Shown in pieces: positions 50,558-60,659 of a stretch of DNA of 64,000 bases. Source of the stretch: an uncultured Paracoccaceae bacterium (GTDB lineage: Bacteria; Pseudomonadota; Alphaproteobacteria; Rhodobacterales; Rhodobacteraceae); NCBI GenBank assembly GCA_913061275.1, contig CAJXSR010000002.1, forward strand, positions 124,001 to 188,000, read 5' to 3'. Under the pieces are notes generated by a model. It ran no database searches. It was given only the letters and a program-made list of their open reading frames with translations, and had not been told where the DNA came from. The stretch's first letter is position 1. Every line of letters begins with the position of its first letter. A program made the translations under genes and the position numbers.

Positions 50558-53122
50558 TTATCCCAGAATTTTGCCAATTATTTCGGCACTGTCTTTTGAC
50601 AGATTGGGCGTGCTTGAAATGCGTTCCAGCTGTGTCTTTTGCAAGATTTGGCGGTTGGTATCATACCTGCGCCAAGTTTCGAACAGCCCGCACATCCGTG
50701 CCGTGGTTTGCGGGTTGACGGGGTCAAGCTTTATCAACCAATCGGCAATAAAAGCGTAACCGTTGCCGTCACTTGCATGAAAAGCGGCGGGGTTCATTGC
50801 AAAAGGGCCGATCAGGCTGCGAAAGCGATTAGGGTTTTTCCAGTCAAAATCAGCGTGGTTAGACAGGGTTGTAGCGATTGCTAGGGCTGCATCGGGGGCA
50901 GCACTGCCAGCTTGAATGGCAAACCATTTGTCGATCACTAACCTATCATCTTTCCATTGGTCGTAGAATGCAGCGGTGGCCGCAGTACCTTGACCTGCAT
51001 GAATTAGGATGGCCAAAGCGGAAAGTTGTTCTGTCATATTATCGGCTGTTGCAAACTGCGCCTTGGCTGTTTTTGCAGTCGTTTCCAGTTTTGTTAATAG
51101 CCCAAGCGCCATTCCGCGCAAACTGCGTTTTCCTGCGTCAGTTGCATTTGGAATATAGGGGCCATCTACTGCCATGCTGTTATATAACGCGTTCAAATCC
51201 GTGCCCATGTTTTGCGCCAGTGCCAAAGACAGGGCTTGGCGGGCCGCATATATTTTATCAGGATCAGGGGTTTGACCTTTGTCCAGAATGGTTTGGGCAA
51301 GTGCATCTTCTGATGGCAATGCCAAAAGCAACGCGCGGTAAGCTGGTGCAAGCCTGTCGTCGGTCGCAACTTTGTGCATAGCGGACACGAATGCGGGGTC
51401 GGGACTGGCATCTAACAGCACCATGCGGGCCAACAGATCAGTCGCTAATGCGTGCCCCGCTTCCCATTTGTTAAACGGGTCGGTGTCATGGGCCAAAAGG
51501 AAATTCAGACTTTCCAAACTTTGGTCGTGTTCCAAAATCACAGGGGCGGAAAAACCGCGTAGGATAGACAGGGTAGGTTTGACGTCAAAATCCGATAGGG
51601 TGAAATTTTGCTTAGCCTCGGTTAGCACAAACAGTTGCTCGGCAATAGGCTCATTGCCTTGCGCATCAATGAAGCCCGCGCGAATTGGAATGACTTGCGA
51701 TTGTTTATTATCCTGATTTGGTGTGGGTTTGTTTGTTTGTATGAATGTCAGCGTATAGTCGCCATTTATAAAGCTTTCCGTAACTTTCACACGCGGGGTG
51801 CCCGCTTGCGAATACCACAGTTTGAACTGTGTCAGATCCCGTTTGCAGGCATCTTCAAAAACTTTAATCCAGTCTTCTATCGTGCAGGCTTGCCCGTCGT
51901 GGCGATCAAAATACAGGTCAAGGGCCGTGCGATATAGATCGTCGCCAACCAAAAGTTTTAACATGCCGATTAGTTCGGCACCTTTTTCATATACGGTGGC
52001 AGTATAGAAGTTATTGATTTCTATATACTCTTCAGGCCGCACTGGGTGTGCCAATGGCCCTGCATCTTCACGAAATTGGCGGGCGCGCAGTTGCAGCACA
52101 TCGTTGATACGTGTGACGGAATGCGACCGCATATCGCCCGAAAATTGCTGATCGCGAAACACGGTGAGCCCTTCTTTCAGGCACAGCTGAAACCAGTCGC
52201 GACAGGTTATGCGGTTGCCAGTCCAGTTGTGGAAATATTCATGCGCAATGATGCCCTCGATCAGTTCAAAATCACGGTCAGTGGCGGTTTGGGGGCTGGC
52301 TAGAACATATTTGGAATTGAACACGTTCAAGCCCTTATTTTCCATCGCCCCCATGTTGAAATCATCCACAGCAACGATCATGAATAGGTCAAGATCATAC
52401 TCACGGCCATATTTTTCTTCATCCCATGTCATGGAACGTTTTAGGGCGTCCATCGCATAGGCGCATTTATCTTGGTCGCCGTCGCGCACAAATATTTGCA
52501 GATCTACATGGCGCCCTGAACGGGTGGTGAATGTATCGTCAAAAGACACCAGATCGCCGGCAACAAGTGCAAACAGATAGGCGGGCTTTGGCCATGGGTC
52601 ATGCCAAACCCCGTGTTCAATTTTATTGCCGTTAGACAGCAATATTGGCGCGTCACCCTTAATGGTTACGTCGAAAGTCGCCATCACATCGGGGCGGTCA
52701 GGGTAATAGGTGATTTTGCGAAAACCTTGGGCTTCGCATTGCGTGCAGTACATGCCGTTCGACATATACAGACCTTCTAGGGCGGTGTTGCCTTCAGGAT
52801 TAATTTCAACCTCGGCTTCCCAAATAAAGTCGCTTTTGGGGATTAAATCATGGGGTACGGATAGCCCTTCGGTATCGTGTAAAACTTCATCTGGTGCCAA
52901 TGCCACCCCGTTTATTGAGGCTGAGATTAGTTTTAGATTGCGCCCGTCCAGCCGAAGGTCTTGTTGGTTATTTGTGTGTATTTCGTTTTTGCGAAATGTG
53001 ATTTTGGAAAAAACCCGTGTGGCTGTGGGGTGTAATTGAAAGCTCAAACCCACATGATCTACCCAATAGCTAGGTTGTTTGTAATCTTTAAGACAAATGG
53101 TTGGGTTTTGTGAGGGGCGCAT
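50558..53122 (-). CDS. pepN: Aminopeptidase N
   Basis: An 854-residue M1 zinc aminopeptidase for general cytoplasmic peptide degradation. The exopeptidase motif G-A-M-E-N-K-G lies near residue 256 and the zinc site H-E-Y-F-H-N-W-T-G-N-R near 292-302 with the downstream Glu in the L-K-E-G-L-T region. The length and C-terminal helical domain fit E. coli PepN. The start ATG at 53122 is followed by a conserved K-D-Y-K-Q-P segment. It is divergent from the malate synthase gene across about 200 bases in which no gene is seen. Confidence 0.96.
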   Translation of the reverse strand: MRPSQNPTICLKDYKQPSYWVDHVGLSFQLHPTATRVFSKITFRKNEIHTNNQQDLRLDGRNLKLISASINGVALAPDEVLHDTEGLSVPHDLIPKSDFIWEAEVEINPEGNTALEGLYMSNGMYCTQCEAQGFRKITYYPDRPDVMATFDVTIKGDAPILLSNGNKIEHGVWHDPWPKPAYLFALVAGDLVSFDDTFTTRSGRHVDLQIFVRDGDQDKCAYAMDALKRSMTWDEEKYGREYDLDLFMIVAVDDFNMGAMENKGLNVFNSKYVLASPQTATDRDFELIEGIIAHEYFHNWTGNRITCRDWFQLCLKEGLTVFRDQQFSGDMRSHSVTRINDVLQLRARQFREDAGPLAHPVRPEEYIEINNFYTATVYEKGAELIGMLKLLVGDDLYRTALDLYFDRHDGQACTIEDWIKVFEDACKRDLTQFKLWYSQAGTPRVKVTESFINGDYTLTFIQTNKPTPNQDNKQSQVIPIRAGFIDAQGNEPIAEQLFVLTEAKQNFTLSDFDVKPTLSILRGFSAPVILEHDQSLESLNFLLAHDTDPFNKWEAGHALATDLLARMVLLDASPDPAFVSAMHKVATDDRLAPAYRALLLALPSEDALAQTILDKGQTPDPDKIYAARQALSLALAQNMGTDLNALYNSMAVDGPYIPNATDAGKRSLRGMALGLLTKLETTAKTAKAQFATADNMTEQLSALAILIHAGQGTAATAAFYDQWKDDRLVIDKWFAIQAGSAAPDAALAIATTLSNHADFDWKNPNRFRSLIGPFAMNPAAFHASDGNGYAFIADWLIKLDPVNPQTTARMCGLFETWRRYDTNRQILQKTQLERISSTPNLSKDSAEIIGKILG

Positions 53123-53324
53123 ATTTGATTCCGTTTTTTACATAAACATAAATGTGACCCTTTGGCACTGCTATTCAAGAGAAAAAATTGCATACAAATG
53201 TATACTGTAAACTTGCCATCTGATTTTCCCCATGCTAGGCCCGTTTCCGAAAGGAAACTGGTCATTTTATAGGGCTGGTTTCAATGATTGCCATATTACT
53301 GATATTGATCGCAGGAGAATACGC

Positions 53325-55484
53325 ATGTCACGTACTGAAAAATTTGCTTTGCAAATTGACACCAAATTGCTGGATTTCCTTGAAAGTGAGGCACTGCCGG
53401 GTACAGATATTTCGGCCACTCAATTCTGGAAAGGCCTGTCATATATTGTTCACAATCTAGGCCCGAAAAACCGTGAATTGCTTGCGCGGCGGGATGAATT
53501 AAAACAAACCATTGATGCTTGGCACATAGATCGTCGTGGCAAAGAGTTTGATTTTTTAGAATATAAAACTTTCTTGCATGATATTGATTATATCGTTGAG
53601 GATGGTCGGGATTTTTCTATCGAAACTAAAAATGTCGACCCAGAAATTGCTACAATATCTGGCCCGCAACTTGTGGTGCCTATTACCAATGCACGGTTTG
53701 CGCTGAATGCTGCGAACGCGCGGTTTGGGTCACTATATGACTGTCTTTATGGCACAGATGCCATGGGAAGCAGGCCAGAGGGCAAAGGCTATAACACATC
53801 ACGTGGTGCAGAAGTGATTGCTTGGGCGAAAACGTTTTTAGACGAAACCTTTCCTATTTCGGGCATGTCTCATGCGGATGCCACATTGTATTGTGTTGAA
53901 GACGGGATGTTGAAGGTTAATGGGCATGGTTTGGTCAATCCATCAAGCTTTGTTGGGTATCGAAATGACCCTGCCAACCCAGAGGGTGTTCTGCTGCGTA
54001 ACAACAACCTGCATGTAGAGTTATATTTCAATGCTGAAAGTGTAATTGGCAAATCCGATAAAGCGAACCTGTCGGATGTTATTTTAGAATCTGCAATTTC
54101 TACGATCATGGATTGCGAAGATTCTGTGGCCGTGGTGGATGCAGAAGATAAAGTTTTGGCCTATTCCAATTGGTTGGGTTTGATGAAACGCGACTTGACC
54201 ACAACATTGGAAAAAGACGGCAAAACCTTGCGCCGCCGTATGTTGCCTGACCGTAAATATACCTCACCAGAAGGCATGCCATTTTCGTTGAAGGGCCGTG
54301 CCCTAATGTTGATACGCAACGTTGGCCACCTGATGACAACACCTGCAATTCTTGACCGTGACGGCAACGAAATCGGTGAAGGGTTGATGGATGCAATGTT
54401 TACCGTGGCTATTGCTGTGCATGATTTAGAGCGACGTTCAGGAAATACCGCACATGGATCGGTTTATATCGTGAAGCCAAAAATGCACGGGCCTGATGAG
54501 GTTGCTTTTACCAATGAAATTTTCACGGCTGTAGAACAGGCGTTGGATTTGCCGCAATACACTGTGAAAATTGGCATTATGGATGAAGAACGCCGCACAA
54601 CGGTGAACCTAAAAGAATGTATTCGTGCCGCCAAAAACCGTGTGGCATTTATAAACACGGGCTTTTTGGATCGCACAGGGGATGAAATTCACACCTCTAT
54701 GGAAGCGGGCCCGTTTTTACGCAAAGGCGACATTAAGAACGAGCCGTGGATTGCAGCCTATGAAGATAATAATGTCGATGTAGGCCTAGCGTGCGGTTTG
54801 CAGGGTAAAGCGCAAATCGGCAAAGGTATGTGGGCGGTTCCTGATAATATGGAAGATATGTTGGAACAAAAGATCGGTCACCCATTGGCTGGTGCCAGTT
54901 GCGCATGGGTGCCCAGCCCTACGGCGGCAACTTTGCATGCCACACATTATCACAAAGTTAATGTAACCGATCGCCAAGACGAGATTTTAAAAGGTGGTAA
55001 ACGCTCTAGTATCGACACAATTTTGCAGTTCCCTGTGGCGAAAGGCCAAAATTGGTCAGAGGCCGAAGTTATCCGCGAAGTGGAAAACAACGCCCAAGGT
55101 ATTTTGGGCTATGTGGTGCGCTGGATTGATGCGGGTGTGGGCTGTTCCAAGGTACCTGACATTAATAATGTGGGCCTGATGGAAGATCGTGCAACCTGCC
55201 GAATTTCCAGCCAACATATTGCCAACTGGTTGCATCATGGTGTGGTCAGCAAAGATCAGGTAATGGAAGTTATGCACCGCATGGCCAAAGTTGTGGACGG
55301 GCAAAATGCAAATGATCCAGATTATACGCCAATGGCACCTAATTACACTGGTGTCGCATTTCAAGCCGCGTGTGACTTAATCTACCAAGGCACCGTGCAA
55401 CCCTCTGGTTATACTGAGCCTGTTCTGCACGCGCGCAGACTGGAACTAAAGGGATCATGCAATGGTGGAAATAACGTCGAATAA
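53325..55484 (+). CDS. glcB: Malate synthase G
   Basis: A 719-residue magnesium enzyme condensing glyoxylate with acetyl-CoA to malate. Typical AceB/GlcB-G features: I-M-D-C-E-D-S-V-A near residue 261 (catalytic and metal acids), the R-N-V-G-H-L-M near 330, [10 protein letters not shown] near 388 and G-I-M-D-E-E-R-R-T near 420. The start ATG at 53325 has GCAGGAGA upstream; an in-frame upstream frame from 53232 is not conserved in character and is rejected. It overlaps glcG by 23 bases. glcDEF are not in the window. It serves the glyoxylate/glycolate pathway. Confidence 0.96.
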   Translation: MSRTEKFALQIDTKLLDFLESEALPGTDISATQFWKGLSYIVHNLGPKNRELLARRDELKQTIDAWHIDRRGKEFDFLEYKTFLHDIDYIVEDGRDFSIETKNVDPEIATISGPQLVVPITNARFALNAANARFGSLYDCLYGTDAMGSRPEGKGYNTSRGAEVIAWAKTFLDETFPISGMSHADATLYCVEDGMLKVNGHGLVNPSSFVGYRNDPANPEGVLLRNNNLHVELYFNAESVIGKSDKANLSDVILESAISTIMDCEDSVAVVDAEDKVLAYSNWLGLMKRDLTTTLEKDGKTLRRRMLPDRKYTSPEGMPFSLKGRALMLIRNVGHLMTTPAILDRDGNEIGEGLMDAMFTVAIAVHDLERRSGNTAHGSVYIVKPKMHGPDEVAFTNEIFTAVEQALDLPQYTVKIGIMDEERRTTVNLKECIRAAKNRVAFINTGFLDRTGDEIHTSMEAGPFLRKGDIKNEPWIAAYEDNNVDVGLACGLQGKAQIGKGMWAVPDNMEDMLEQKIGHPLAGASCAWVPSPTAATLHATHYHKVNVTDRQDEILKGGKRSSIDTILQFPVAKGQNWSEAEVIREVENNAQGILGYVVRWIDAGVGCSKVPDINNVGLMEDRATCRISSQHIANWLHHGVVSKDQVMEVMHRMAKVVDGQNANDPDYTPMAPNYTGVAFQAACDLIYQGTVQPSGYTEPVLHARRLELKGSCNGGNNVE

Positions 55485-55890
55485 AGCGAAACGCATTATA
55501 AATCAGGCTTTTGCCAAGGGGCAAGAGCTGGGGTTGAAACCGCTGTCGGTTATTGTGGTTGATACAGGCGGCCATTGCAAAGCGTTTGCACGCCAAGACG
55601 GGGCGGCCCCTGGGCGGTTTTTTGTGGCAGACGGTAAAGCAAATGCTGCCATTCAAATGGGAATGCCATCATCCAAATTGATGGAGCGCGCCGAACAACA
55701 ACCTTATTTCGTCGGTGCTTTAAACGGGGCATATCGCGGGCGTATTATACCTGTGCCAGGTGGCGTTTTGGTGCGGGATAAAAAAGCTAATATCATCGGG
55801 GCTGTGGGTGTTACGGGTGACAGTTCTGAAAACGATGTGATCGCGGCTGTTGCAGGTATTGAAGCGGCTGGGTTAATCGCTGAAGGGTGA
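55462..55890 (+). CDS. glcG: GlcG/HbpS-family heme-binding-like protein
   Basis: A 142-residue protein of the GlcG/HbpS/DhaG-like family, small alpha/beta proteins that bind heme or serve unknown roles in glycolate loci. Motifs: V-I-V-V-D-T-G-G-H near residues 30-38, P-V-P-G-G-V-L-V-R near 97-105, and I-G-A-V-G-V-T-G near 112-119. It starts inside the glcB end (23-base overlap), so both are translated from one message, as in glc operons. The precise role of GlcG is uncertain in any organism. Confidence 0.85.
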   Translation: MVEITSNKAKRIINQAFAKGQELGLKPLSVIVVDTGGHCKAFARQDGAAPGRFFVADGKANAAIQMGMPSSKLMERAEQQPYFVGALNGAYRGRIIPVPGGVLVRDKKANIIGAVGVTGDSSENDVIAAVAGIEAAGLIAEG

Positions 55891-55966
55891 TGTGAATTTA
55901 TTGATTTTCATTGCCTGATAATCATGCGATACGGGTAGAAATTCAATTCAAGCAGAGTTTCAGGTG

Positions 55967-56710
55967 ATGAAAAGACCTATCGTAGGCATTATTGGTAACG
56001 CGTATTCCATCGATGATGATTACCCGGTTCAGGCAACTGGTGTCAGTAATATCGAAGCAATTTCAAACGTTTCTAACGCCATTCCCGTGATGATACCTTC
56101 CTTACATGAAGCCAGCGAAGCACATGAACTGGTTGATCGTCTTGACGGGTTTGTCTTCACTGGTGGGCGGCCCAATGTGCACCCAGAAGAATATGGTGAA
56201 GAAGCAACAGTCGCGCATGGCACGTTTGATCGTAGCCGCGATGCGCTTGTTTTGCCTTTGATCCGTGAATGTGTTGAACAGGGCGTACCTGTTTTGGGCA
56301 TTTGCCGTGGTTTTCAAGAATTTAACGTGGCCTTTGGCGGCTCACTTTATCCCGAAATCCGCGATTTGCCCGGCCGAATGAACCACCGCATGCCGCCCGA
56401 TGGCACGCAGGATGAAAAATTCGCTCACCGCCATGATGTGATAATTAACGCGGGTAGTATTTTTGAACGGGTGTTTGAGGATCAGATAGTCTTGACAAAT
56501 TCACTGCACGGGCAAGGCATCAAGGATGCAGGCGCACGGATCATTATTGACGGGCACGCACCTGATGGCACACCCGAAGCGTTAAGCGTTAAAGACGCCA
56601 AATCTTTTGCATTGGCCGTACAATGGCACCCAGAATGGCGTGCCGATCATGATCCAGTTTCACGTCAGTTGTTTACCGCATTCGGTAAAGCGTTACGCGG
56701 CACGTTTTAA
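55967..56710 (+). CDS. Gamma-glutamyl-GABA hydrolase-like class I glutamine amidotransferase (PuuD-like)
   Basis: A 247-residue peptidase C26-type hydrolase. G-I-C-R-G-F-Q-E-F-N-V near residue 110 gives the nucleophilic Cys and oxyanion loop, and Q-W-H-P-E-W near 224 gives the catalytic His and Glu. The family removes gamma-glutamyl groups, for example from gamma-glutamyl-GABA in the Puu putrescine route. Start: ATG at 55967 (the preceding GTG is less likely). It stands alone 76 bases after glcG. No other putrescine genes are seen here, so the substrate is inferred from family only. Confidence 0.85.
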   Translation: MKRPIVGIIGNAYSIDDDYPVQATGVSNIEAISNVSNAIPVMIPSLHEASEAHELVDRLDGFVFTGGRPNVHPEEYGEEATVAHGTFDRSRDALVLPLIRECVEQGVPVLGICRGFQEFNVAFGGSLYPEIRDLPGRMNHRMPPDGTQDEKFAHRHDVIINAGSIFERVFEDQIVLTNSLHGQGIKDAGARIIIDGHAPDGTPEALSVKDAKSFALAVQWHPEWRADHDPVSRQLFTAFGKALRGTF

Positions 56711-56726
56711 GGTTGCGATGCGATTG

Positions 56727-56984
56727 CTAACTTTTGGATGAGTCGCTGTCCATTCTTGAAAGTTGTAATCTACGGGGAGTCCCACATTTTCTGGAAATTA
56801 TACCTTTTTGTTTTAGAAGTCTTGTAATGTTATAGTCATGAGCACGGCCAATTAGGTGGGGTGTGTAACCCAACTTATCTGACAAATATTTTAGGCGAAT
56901 GTCATCTGGCAATTTGATACGTTCTTCGTCGACTTCATTAATGATATAGTTTGCGACGTCTCTACCGCAATCGTTCTCACTCAT
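56727..56984 (-). CDS. Small hypothetical protein of 85 residues
   Basis: An 85-residue, soluble, charged protein with a strong ribosome binding site (AAAGGAGCGAAC) directly before ATG 56984, which is the main reason to call it. The middle (I-K-L-P-D-D-I-R-L-K-Y-L-S-D-K-L-G-Y and then I-T-R-L-L-K-Q-K-G-I) looks helical and could be a small helix-turn-helix-like domain, but no family is recognised. It overlaps nothing and is separated from the next small gene by 61 bases. AT content is higher than its neighbours, compatible with acquisition. Confidence 0.55.
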   Translation of the reverse strand: MSENDCGRDVANYIINEVDEERIKLPDDIRLKYLSDKLGYTPHLIGRAHDYNITRLLKQKGIISRKCGTPRRLQLSRMDSDSSKS

Positions 56985-57045
56985 TGTTCGCTCCTTTTAT
57001 ATCCACGTATAAGTCGCAAGAAGCGGATACAGTCTGCGCGCACCT

Positions 57046-57252
57046 TTAAAACCGCCCCAATCGACGCACCATCTGCATAGTTTGTTTGGCGGTTTTGGCA
57101 CTGCTCTTCGCATTTGCACCTGCCTGCTTACCTTCCGCTGAATTTGGATCGACATCGCTTTTACGGCTGAAATGGTCAAAGCCCTTATCAATCCCTTTGG
57201 TGATAAATTTGCGCATTACTTGACGCACAATCATGTTGATTATCTGGTTCAT
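57046..57252 (-). CDS. Small conserved-type hypothetical protein of 68 residues
   Basis: A 68-residue, very basic protein. The N-terminus M-N-Q-I-I-N-M-I-V-R-Q-V-M-R-K-F and the C-terminus (A-K-T-A-K-Q-T-M-Q-M-V-R-R-L-G-R-F) resemble a short protein family often seen next to scpB in Rhodobacterales, with an amphipathic N-terminal helix. AAAAAAGGCAGG upstream is a good ribosome binding site. It lies 23 bases from scpB and is probably co-transcribed. Function unknown. Confidence 0.6.
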   Translation of the reverse strand: MNQIINMIVRQVMRKFITKGIDKGFDHFSRKSDVDPNSAEGKQAGANAKSSAKTAKQTMQMVRRLGRF

Positions 57253-57275
57253 TTTATACCTGCCTTTTTTCTTGC

Positions 57276-57926
57276 CTACTCAAACATATCATCTTGGTCA
57301 GTATTTTCCAAATCACTGTCATCATCTTCTTGTGATGTTTCACCCATTAACCCGCCTGGGGCGGGGCGGTTGTCCAGCAATCCAGTATCACGTAGTTCTT
57401 TAATACCCGGTAAATCGCGTTCACTTTCCAACCCGAAATGATCCAAGAATACTTGTGTGACGATAAAAGTCACGGGTCGACCGGGTGTCATACGGCGACG
57501 GCCCAGTTTTATCCAATCCAGTTCCAACAGCAAATCAAGTGTGCCACGTGATACAGAGACACCACGAATTTCTTCTATTTCGGCGCGTGTTGTGGGCTGA
57601 TGATACGCAATAATCGCAAGGGTTTCTATCGCTGCACGCGATAGTTTCCGGGTTTCAAAGCGTTCCTTTTGCATCAAAAAACCCAAATCGGGTGCGGTGC
57701 GAAATGCCCAGCCGTCACCAACTTTAACCAACTTAACCCCACGCCCTTCATAGCGTTTGCGCAAATGGGCCAAGGCCTCGGATACATCACACCCATGGGG
57801 TAGGCGATCTGCTATGGCTTTTTTGGTAATGGGTTCCGCTGTGGCAAACAGAATTGCTTCAACCATGCGTTCTTGTTCGGCAATGGGCGGGGCATCAAAC
57901 AGGGTATCATTTTGGTCTTTTGTCAT
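57276..57926 (-). CDS. scpB: Segregation and condensation protein B
   Basis: A 216-residue kleisin-associated subunit of the SMC-ScpAB condensin. Two winged-helix domains: M-V-E-A-I-L-F-A-T-A-E-P-I-T near residues 21-34 and L-S-R-A-A-I-E-T-L-A-I-I-A-Y-H-Q-P-T-T-R near 92-111 (the highly conserved second-domain motif with I-R-G-V). The acidic C-terminus (E-D-D-D-S-D-L-E) is unconserved. Its ATG overlaps the scpA stop by four bases. Chromosome segregation genes and cell wall genes share this operon. Confidence 0.94.
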   Translation of the reverse strand: MTKDQNDTLFDAPPIAEQERMVEAILFATAEPITKKAIADRLPHGCDVSEALAHLRKRYEGRGVKLVKVGDGWAFRTAPDLGFLMQKERFETRKLSRAAIETLAIIAYHQPTTRAEIEEIRGVSVSRGTLDLLLELDWIKLGRRRMTPGRPVTFIVTQVFLDHFGLESERDLPGIKELRDTGLLDNRPAPGGLMGETSQEDDDSDLENTDQDDMFE

Positions 57927-58723
57927 TCTGAACCCTTTGTTTTTAGCTGGATAGGGGAAAATGTTTCTTCTTGGCGTATTTCCAATTTACCTTCTTTTAC
58001 CAGCTCAAGGGCTGCCGCAAAAGTAGAGGCAGTGGCTGATCGGCGAAACTTTGGATCGTCGCGCCACCCATCGGGTAAAAACTGGTTCAAATCACCCCAT
58101 TCGATAGCATGGCCAATCAATGTACGCATCCGCCCCAAAGCCTGTTCCATTGTAAACAAGCGGTCACGCTCGCGCATATGAAGCGGTTCAAAGTTATCCT
58201 TTGTTTTAATGTAGGCATAGGCCTGCATCAAATCTAGGATGGTGGCGGTATAGGTCACTTTGCGATTTTGACTGACCGCTTCTGGAATACCACGTGCAAA
58301 GAAATCACGCCCCATTTGATCGCGGGCCATTAGTTTTGCCGCAGACCTGCGCATCGCTTCCAGCCGTTCCAACTGGAACGCCAAATGTGCTGCCAGTTCT
58401 TCGGCTGATGGGCCTTCATCGGTGGGATCAGGGGGCAATAGCAGGCGAGACTTTAAAAATGCCAGCCATGCGGCCATCACCAGATAATCTGCCGCCAGTT
58501 CAATGCGTAATTTCTTGGCTTGTTCTACAAATTTCAGATACTGCATAGACAGTTCTAAAATAGAGATTTTGCGCAGATCAACCTTTTGCGTTCTTGCCAG
58601 TGTCAGCAACACGTCCAGCGGGCCTTCAAACCCATCCACATCAACTAGCAAAGCTTCAGACGCCACACGTTGTTGTGTGGTTTGCTCGAATGCTTCAATG
58701 TCTTGTTGTGTCGGGCTGGGCAT
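57923..58723 (-). CDS. scpA: Segregation and condensation protein A
   Basis: A 266-residue kleisin that bridges the SMC heads. F-E-G-P-L-D-V-L-L-T-L-A near residue 33-44 is the conserved N-terminal ScpA signature; D-L-R-K-I-S-I-L-E-L follows. Length fits the alphaproteobacterial form. It overlaps scpB by ATGA at its end and begins one base inside the nagZ stop (TGATG). So nagZ-scpA-scpB are translated as a coupled series. Confidence 0.95.
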   Translation of the reverse strand: MPSPTQQDIEAFEQTTQQRVASEALLVDVDGFEGPLDVLLTLARTQKVDLRKISILELSMQYLKFVEQAKKLRIELAADYLVMAAWLAFLKSRLLLPPDPTDEGPSAEELAAHLAFQLERLEAMRRSAAKLMARDQMGRDFFARGIPEAVSQNRKVTYTATILDLMQAYAYIKTKDNFEPLHMRERDRLFTMEQALGRMRTLIGHAIEWGDLNQFLPDGWRDDPKFRRSATASTFAAALELVKEGKLEIRQEETFSPIQLKTKGSE

Positions 58724-59721
58724 CAGGCAACCTTTTGCATCATAGTGTGAAATTGTTGTTTGGCGGCGTCTATATCAAAATCATCAGGTTTTTGGCGCCT
58801 ACTAAGTGCTGCATCAGCGCGTGATAATGCAATGCCCGCAAGGTTTGGCGTAGCTTGTGCAATTTCTTGCATCTCATCCAGATTGCCATTGCAATGCAAA
58901 ATAATATCGCACCCTGCCTTAACCGAGGCGTTACTGCGTTCAGTCAAGCTGCCTTTCAGGGCCTTCATCGACAGATCATCTGTCATGATAAGCCCGTCAA
59001 ACCCGATGTTAGTGCGGATTGCTTCAATCACTTTAGACGATTGGGTGGCACAATTATCGGGGTCTATATCCGTGTAGGTGATATGGGCTGTCATCGCCAT
59101 TGGCAGGTCAGACAAATCCTTGAATGGAACGAAATCACTGGACGCCAAACTGGCATAATCTGTTGTCAGAACCGGCAGATCAAAATGGCTGTCCATATTG
59201 GCGCGTCCGTGCCCAGGTATATGTTTGATTATGGGTAAAACTCCGCCTGCCAACAGGCCATTGGCGGCAGCTCGCCCCATTTCTGCAACCGTTACCGCAT
59301 CGCGGCCAAAACATCTGTTTTCGATAATCTCGTGGCTGTCATGCCTGGCAATATCCAGCATTGGGGCGCAATTTACGTCGATCCCTAGTGCATAAAGCTC
59401 TGCGGCAATTATACGGTAGCGCAGGTATATTGATTGGCTGTTTTGCGTGTGCATTACCTGTTCCAAGGGTGGTGCCCATTCGGCCCAGTTTGGCCCACGC
59501 AAACGTTGCACACGCCCGCCTTCCTGATCAATCAGAATAGGGGCGTCCCTTCCAACGCTATCACGTAGTTCAGATGTTAACGCACGGATTTGGTCAGGGT
59601 CGGAAATGTTGCGGCCAAAAAGAATAAAACCCCAAGGGTTTGTGGTTTTATAAAACTGCTTTTCTGCAAGGGTTAAGCGCAGGCCATCGCATCCGAAAAT
59701 ACAAGCAGCAGGCTTTGTCAT
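58723..59721 (-). CDS. nagZ: Beta-N-acetylhexosaminidase
   Basis: A 332-residue GH3 enzyme that removes GlcNAc from muropeptides during peptidoglycan recycling, in concert with AmpD-type amidases such as the one at 1158. Motifs: P-I-L-I-D-Q-E-G-G-R-V-Q-R-L near residues 60-73, K-H-I-P-G-H-G near 162-168 with the catalytic histidine, and L-I-M-T-D-D-L-S-M near 240 with the catalytic Asp. The start ATG at 59721 overlaps the stop of the SPOR gene by four bases; an upstream ATG at 59772 adds unrelated residues. There is no signal peptide, as expected for cytoplasmic NagZ. Confidence 0.95.
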   Translation of the reverse strand: MTKPAACIFGCDGLRLTLAEKQFYKTTNPWGFILFGRNISDPDQIRALTSELRDSVGRDAPILIDQEGGRVQRLRGPNWAEWAPPLEQVMHTQNSQSIYLRYRIIAAELYALGIDVNCAPMLDIARHDSHEIIENRCFGRDAVTVAEMGRAAANGLLAGGVLPIIKHIPGHGRANMDSHFDLPVLTTDYASLASSDFVPFKDLSDLPMAMTAHITYTDIDPDNCATQSSKVIEAIRTNIGFDGLIMTDDLSMKALKGSLTERSNASVKAGCDIILHCNGNLDEMQEIAQATPNLAGIALSRADAALSRRQKPDDFDIDAAKQQFHTMMQKVA

Positions 59722-60581
59722 CGTGCACTGACCGGAATACAAGGTGTGCCGCGTGCCAAAAGGGCAGAACATAAATTGCGCGACTCTTCTACATTTTCAA
59801 AACCAACGGCCCGCAGACGGTAAAATTGGCGCCCCCCTGATGTGGCAACCTGAATAAGACGTTCTTTGCCTTCTAACAAATCACCGTGTTTGCCGTTTAA
59901 CTTCACCCATTCTTTTGCAGCAATAACTTCGCTGTCATATGCCCCAAGTTGCACCAATCGGGTGCCCTTTGGTACTTTTGTGCTGACCGTTGGGGATGCC
60001 GCAACTGGTGTTGCCGCTTGGATTTTTTGGTTTAATGTGACGGGGCGACTATGGGGTATAATTGATTTCAAAGGCGCATAAGGGCTAGAGGCCACAACTG
60101 TGCTTTGTGTCTCGATCACAATACTTTCAGTGATAAGCGATGTGTCCTGAATTACAGGTGCTGCATTTTGCGTAACAGCCGTTTGTTCCGCTTGGGGTGC
60201 TGCCCGCAGTTCAGGTTGTACTTTTGCCAATTCGCTTTGGGTTAAATCTTCTTGTGTCAAAGATTGTTGCTTTGGTGCCAAAACTACAGTTTCAGTTGGC
60301 TTTTCAACGACACCTTCGGATTGAACGGCGTTTACCGCCAAACCTTGGTGGTTTGCTTGTGTGCCGCCCGGGGTTTCGGGTTGTGTGCGGGCAGGGCCTT
60401 CCATTGCGCGGATAATAGGTATTTCATTTGGGTTTCGTGACCCCAACTGAAACACCCAATAGACCAATGCTGCAATCAAAGTGATGGATGCAATGGCACC
60501 AATCCAATTTAAAGCCATCCGTAACGCGCCCATAGGGGCTACATAGGATGCTGCATTATATTGTTCTTCATACTCGGACAT
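59718..60581 (-). CDS. SPOR-domain protein
   Basis: A 287-residue bitopic inner-membrane protein. A cytoplasmic N-terminus of about 25 residues, one transmembrane helix (about 26-46), a long disordered periplasmic linker rich in Gln, Thr, Pro and Val, and a C-terminal SPOR domain (about 205-285) with V-Q-L-G-A-Y and F-Y-R-L-R-A-V-G-F motifs. SPOR domains bind denuded glycan at the septum, so a divisome-associated role is likely. ATG at 60581 (M-S-E-Y-E-E) is preferred over one 17 codons upstream. It precedes nagZ with an ATGA overlap. Confidence 0.88.
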   Translation of the reverse strand: MSEYEEQYNAASYVAPMGALRMALNWIGAIASITLIAALVYWVFQLGSRNPNEIPIIRAMEGPARTQPETPGGTQANHQGLAVNAVQSEGVVEKPTETVVLAPKQQSLTQEDLTQSELAKVQPELRAAPQAEQTAVTQNAAPVIQDTSLITESIVIETQSTVVASSPYAPLKSIIPHSRPVTLNQKIQAATPVAASPTVSTKVPKGTRLVQLGAYDSEVIAAKEWVKLNGKHGDLLEGKERLIQVATSGGRQFYRLRAVGFENVEESRNLCSALLARGTPCIPVSAR

Positions 60582-60659
60582 ATGGGTTCTGCCTCTTTTC
60601 GATACACTATATTGTGTATTTGCCTGCTCCAACCCCGAAATATGCTGTTTTTGCCTGAT

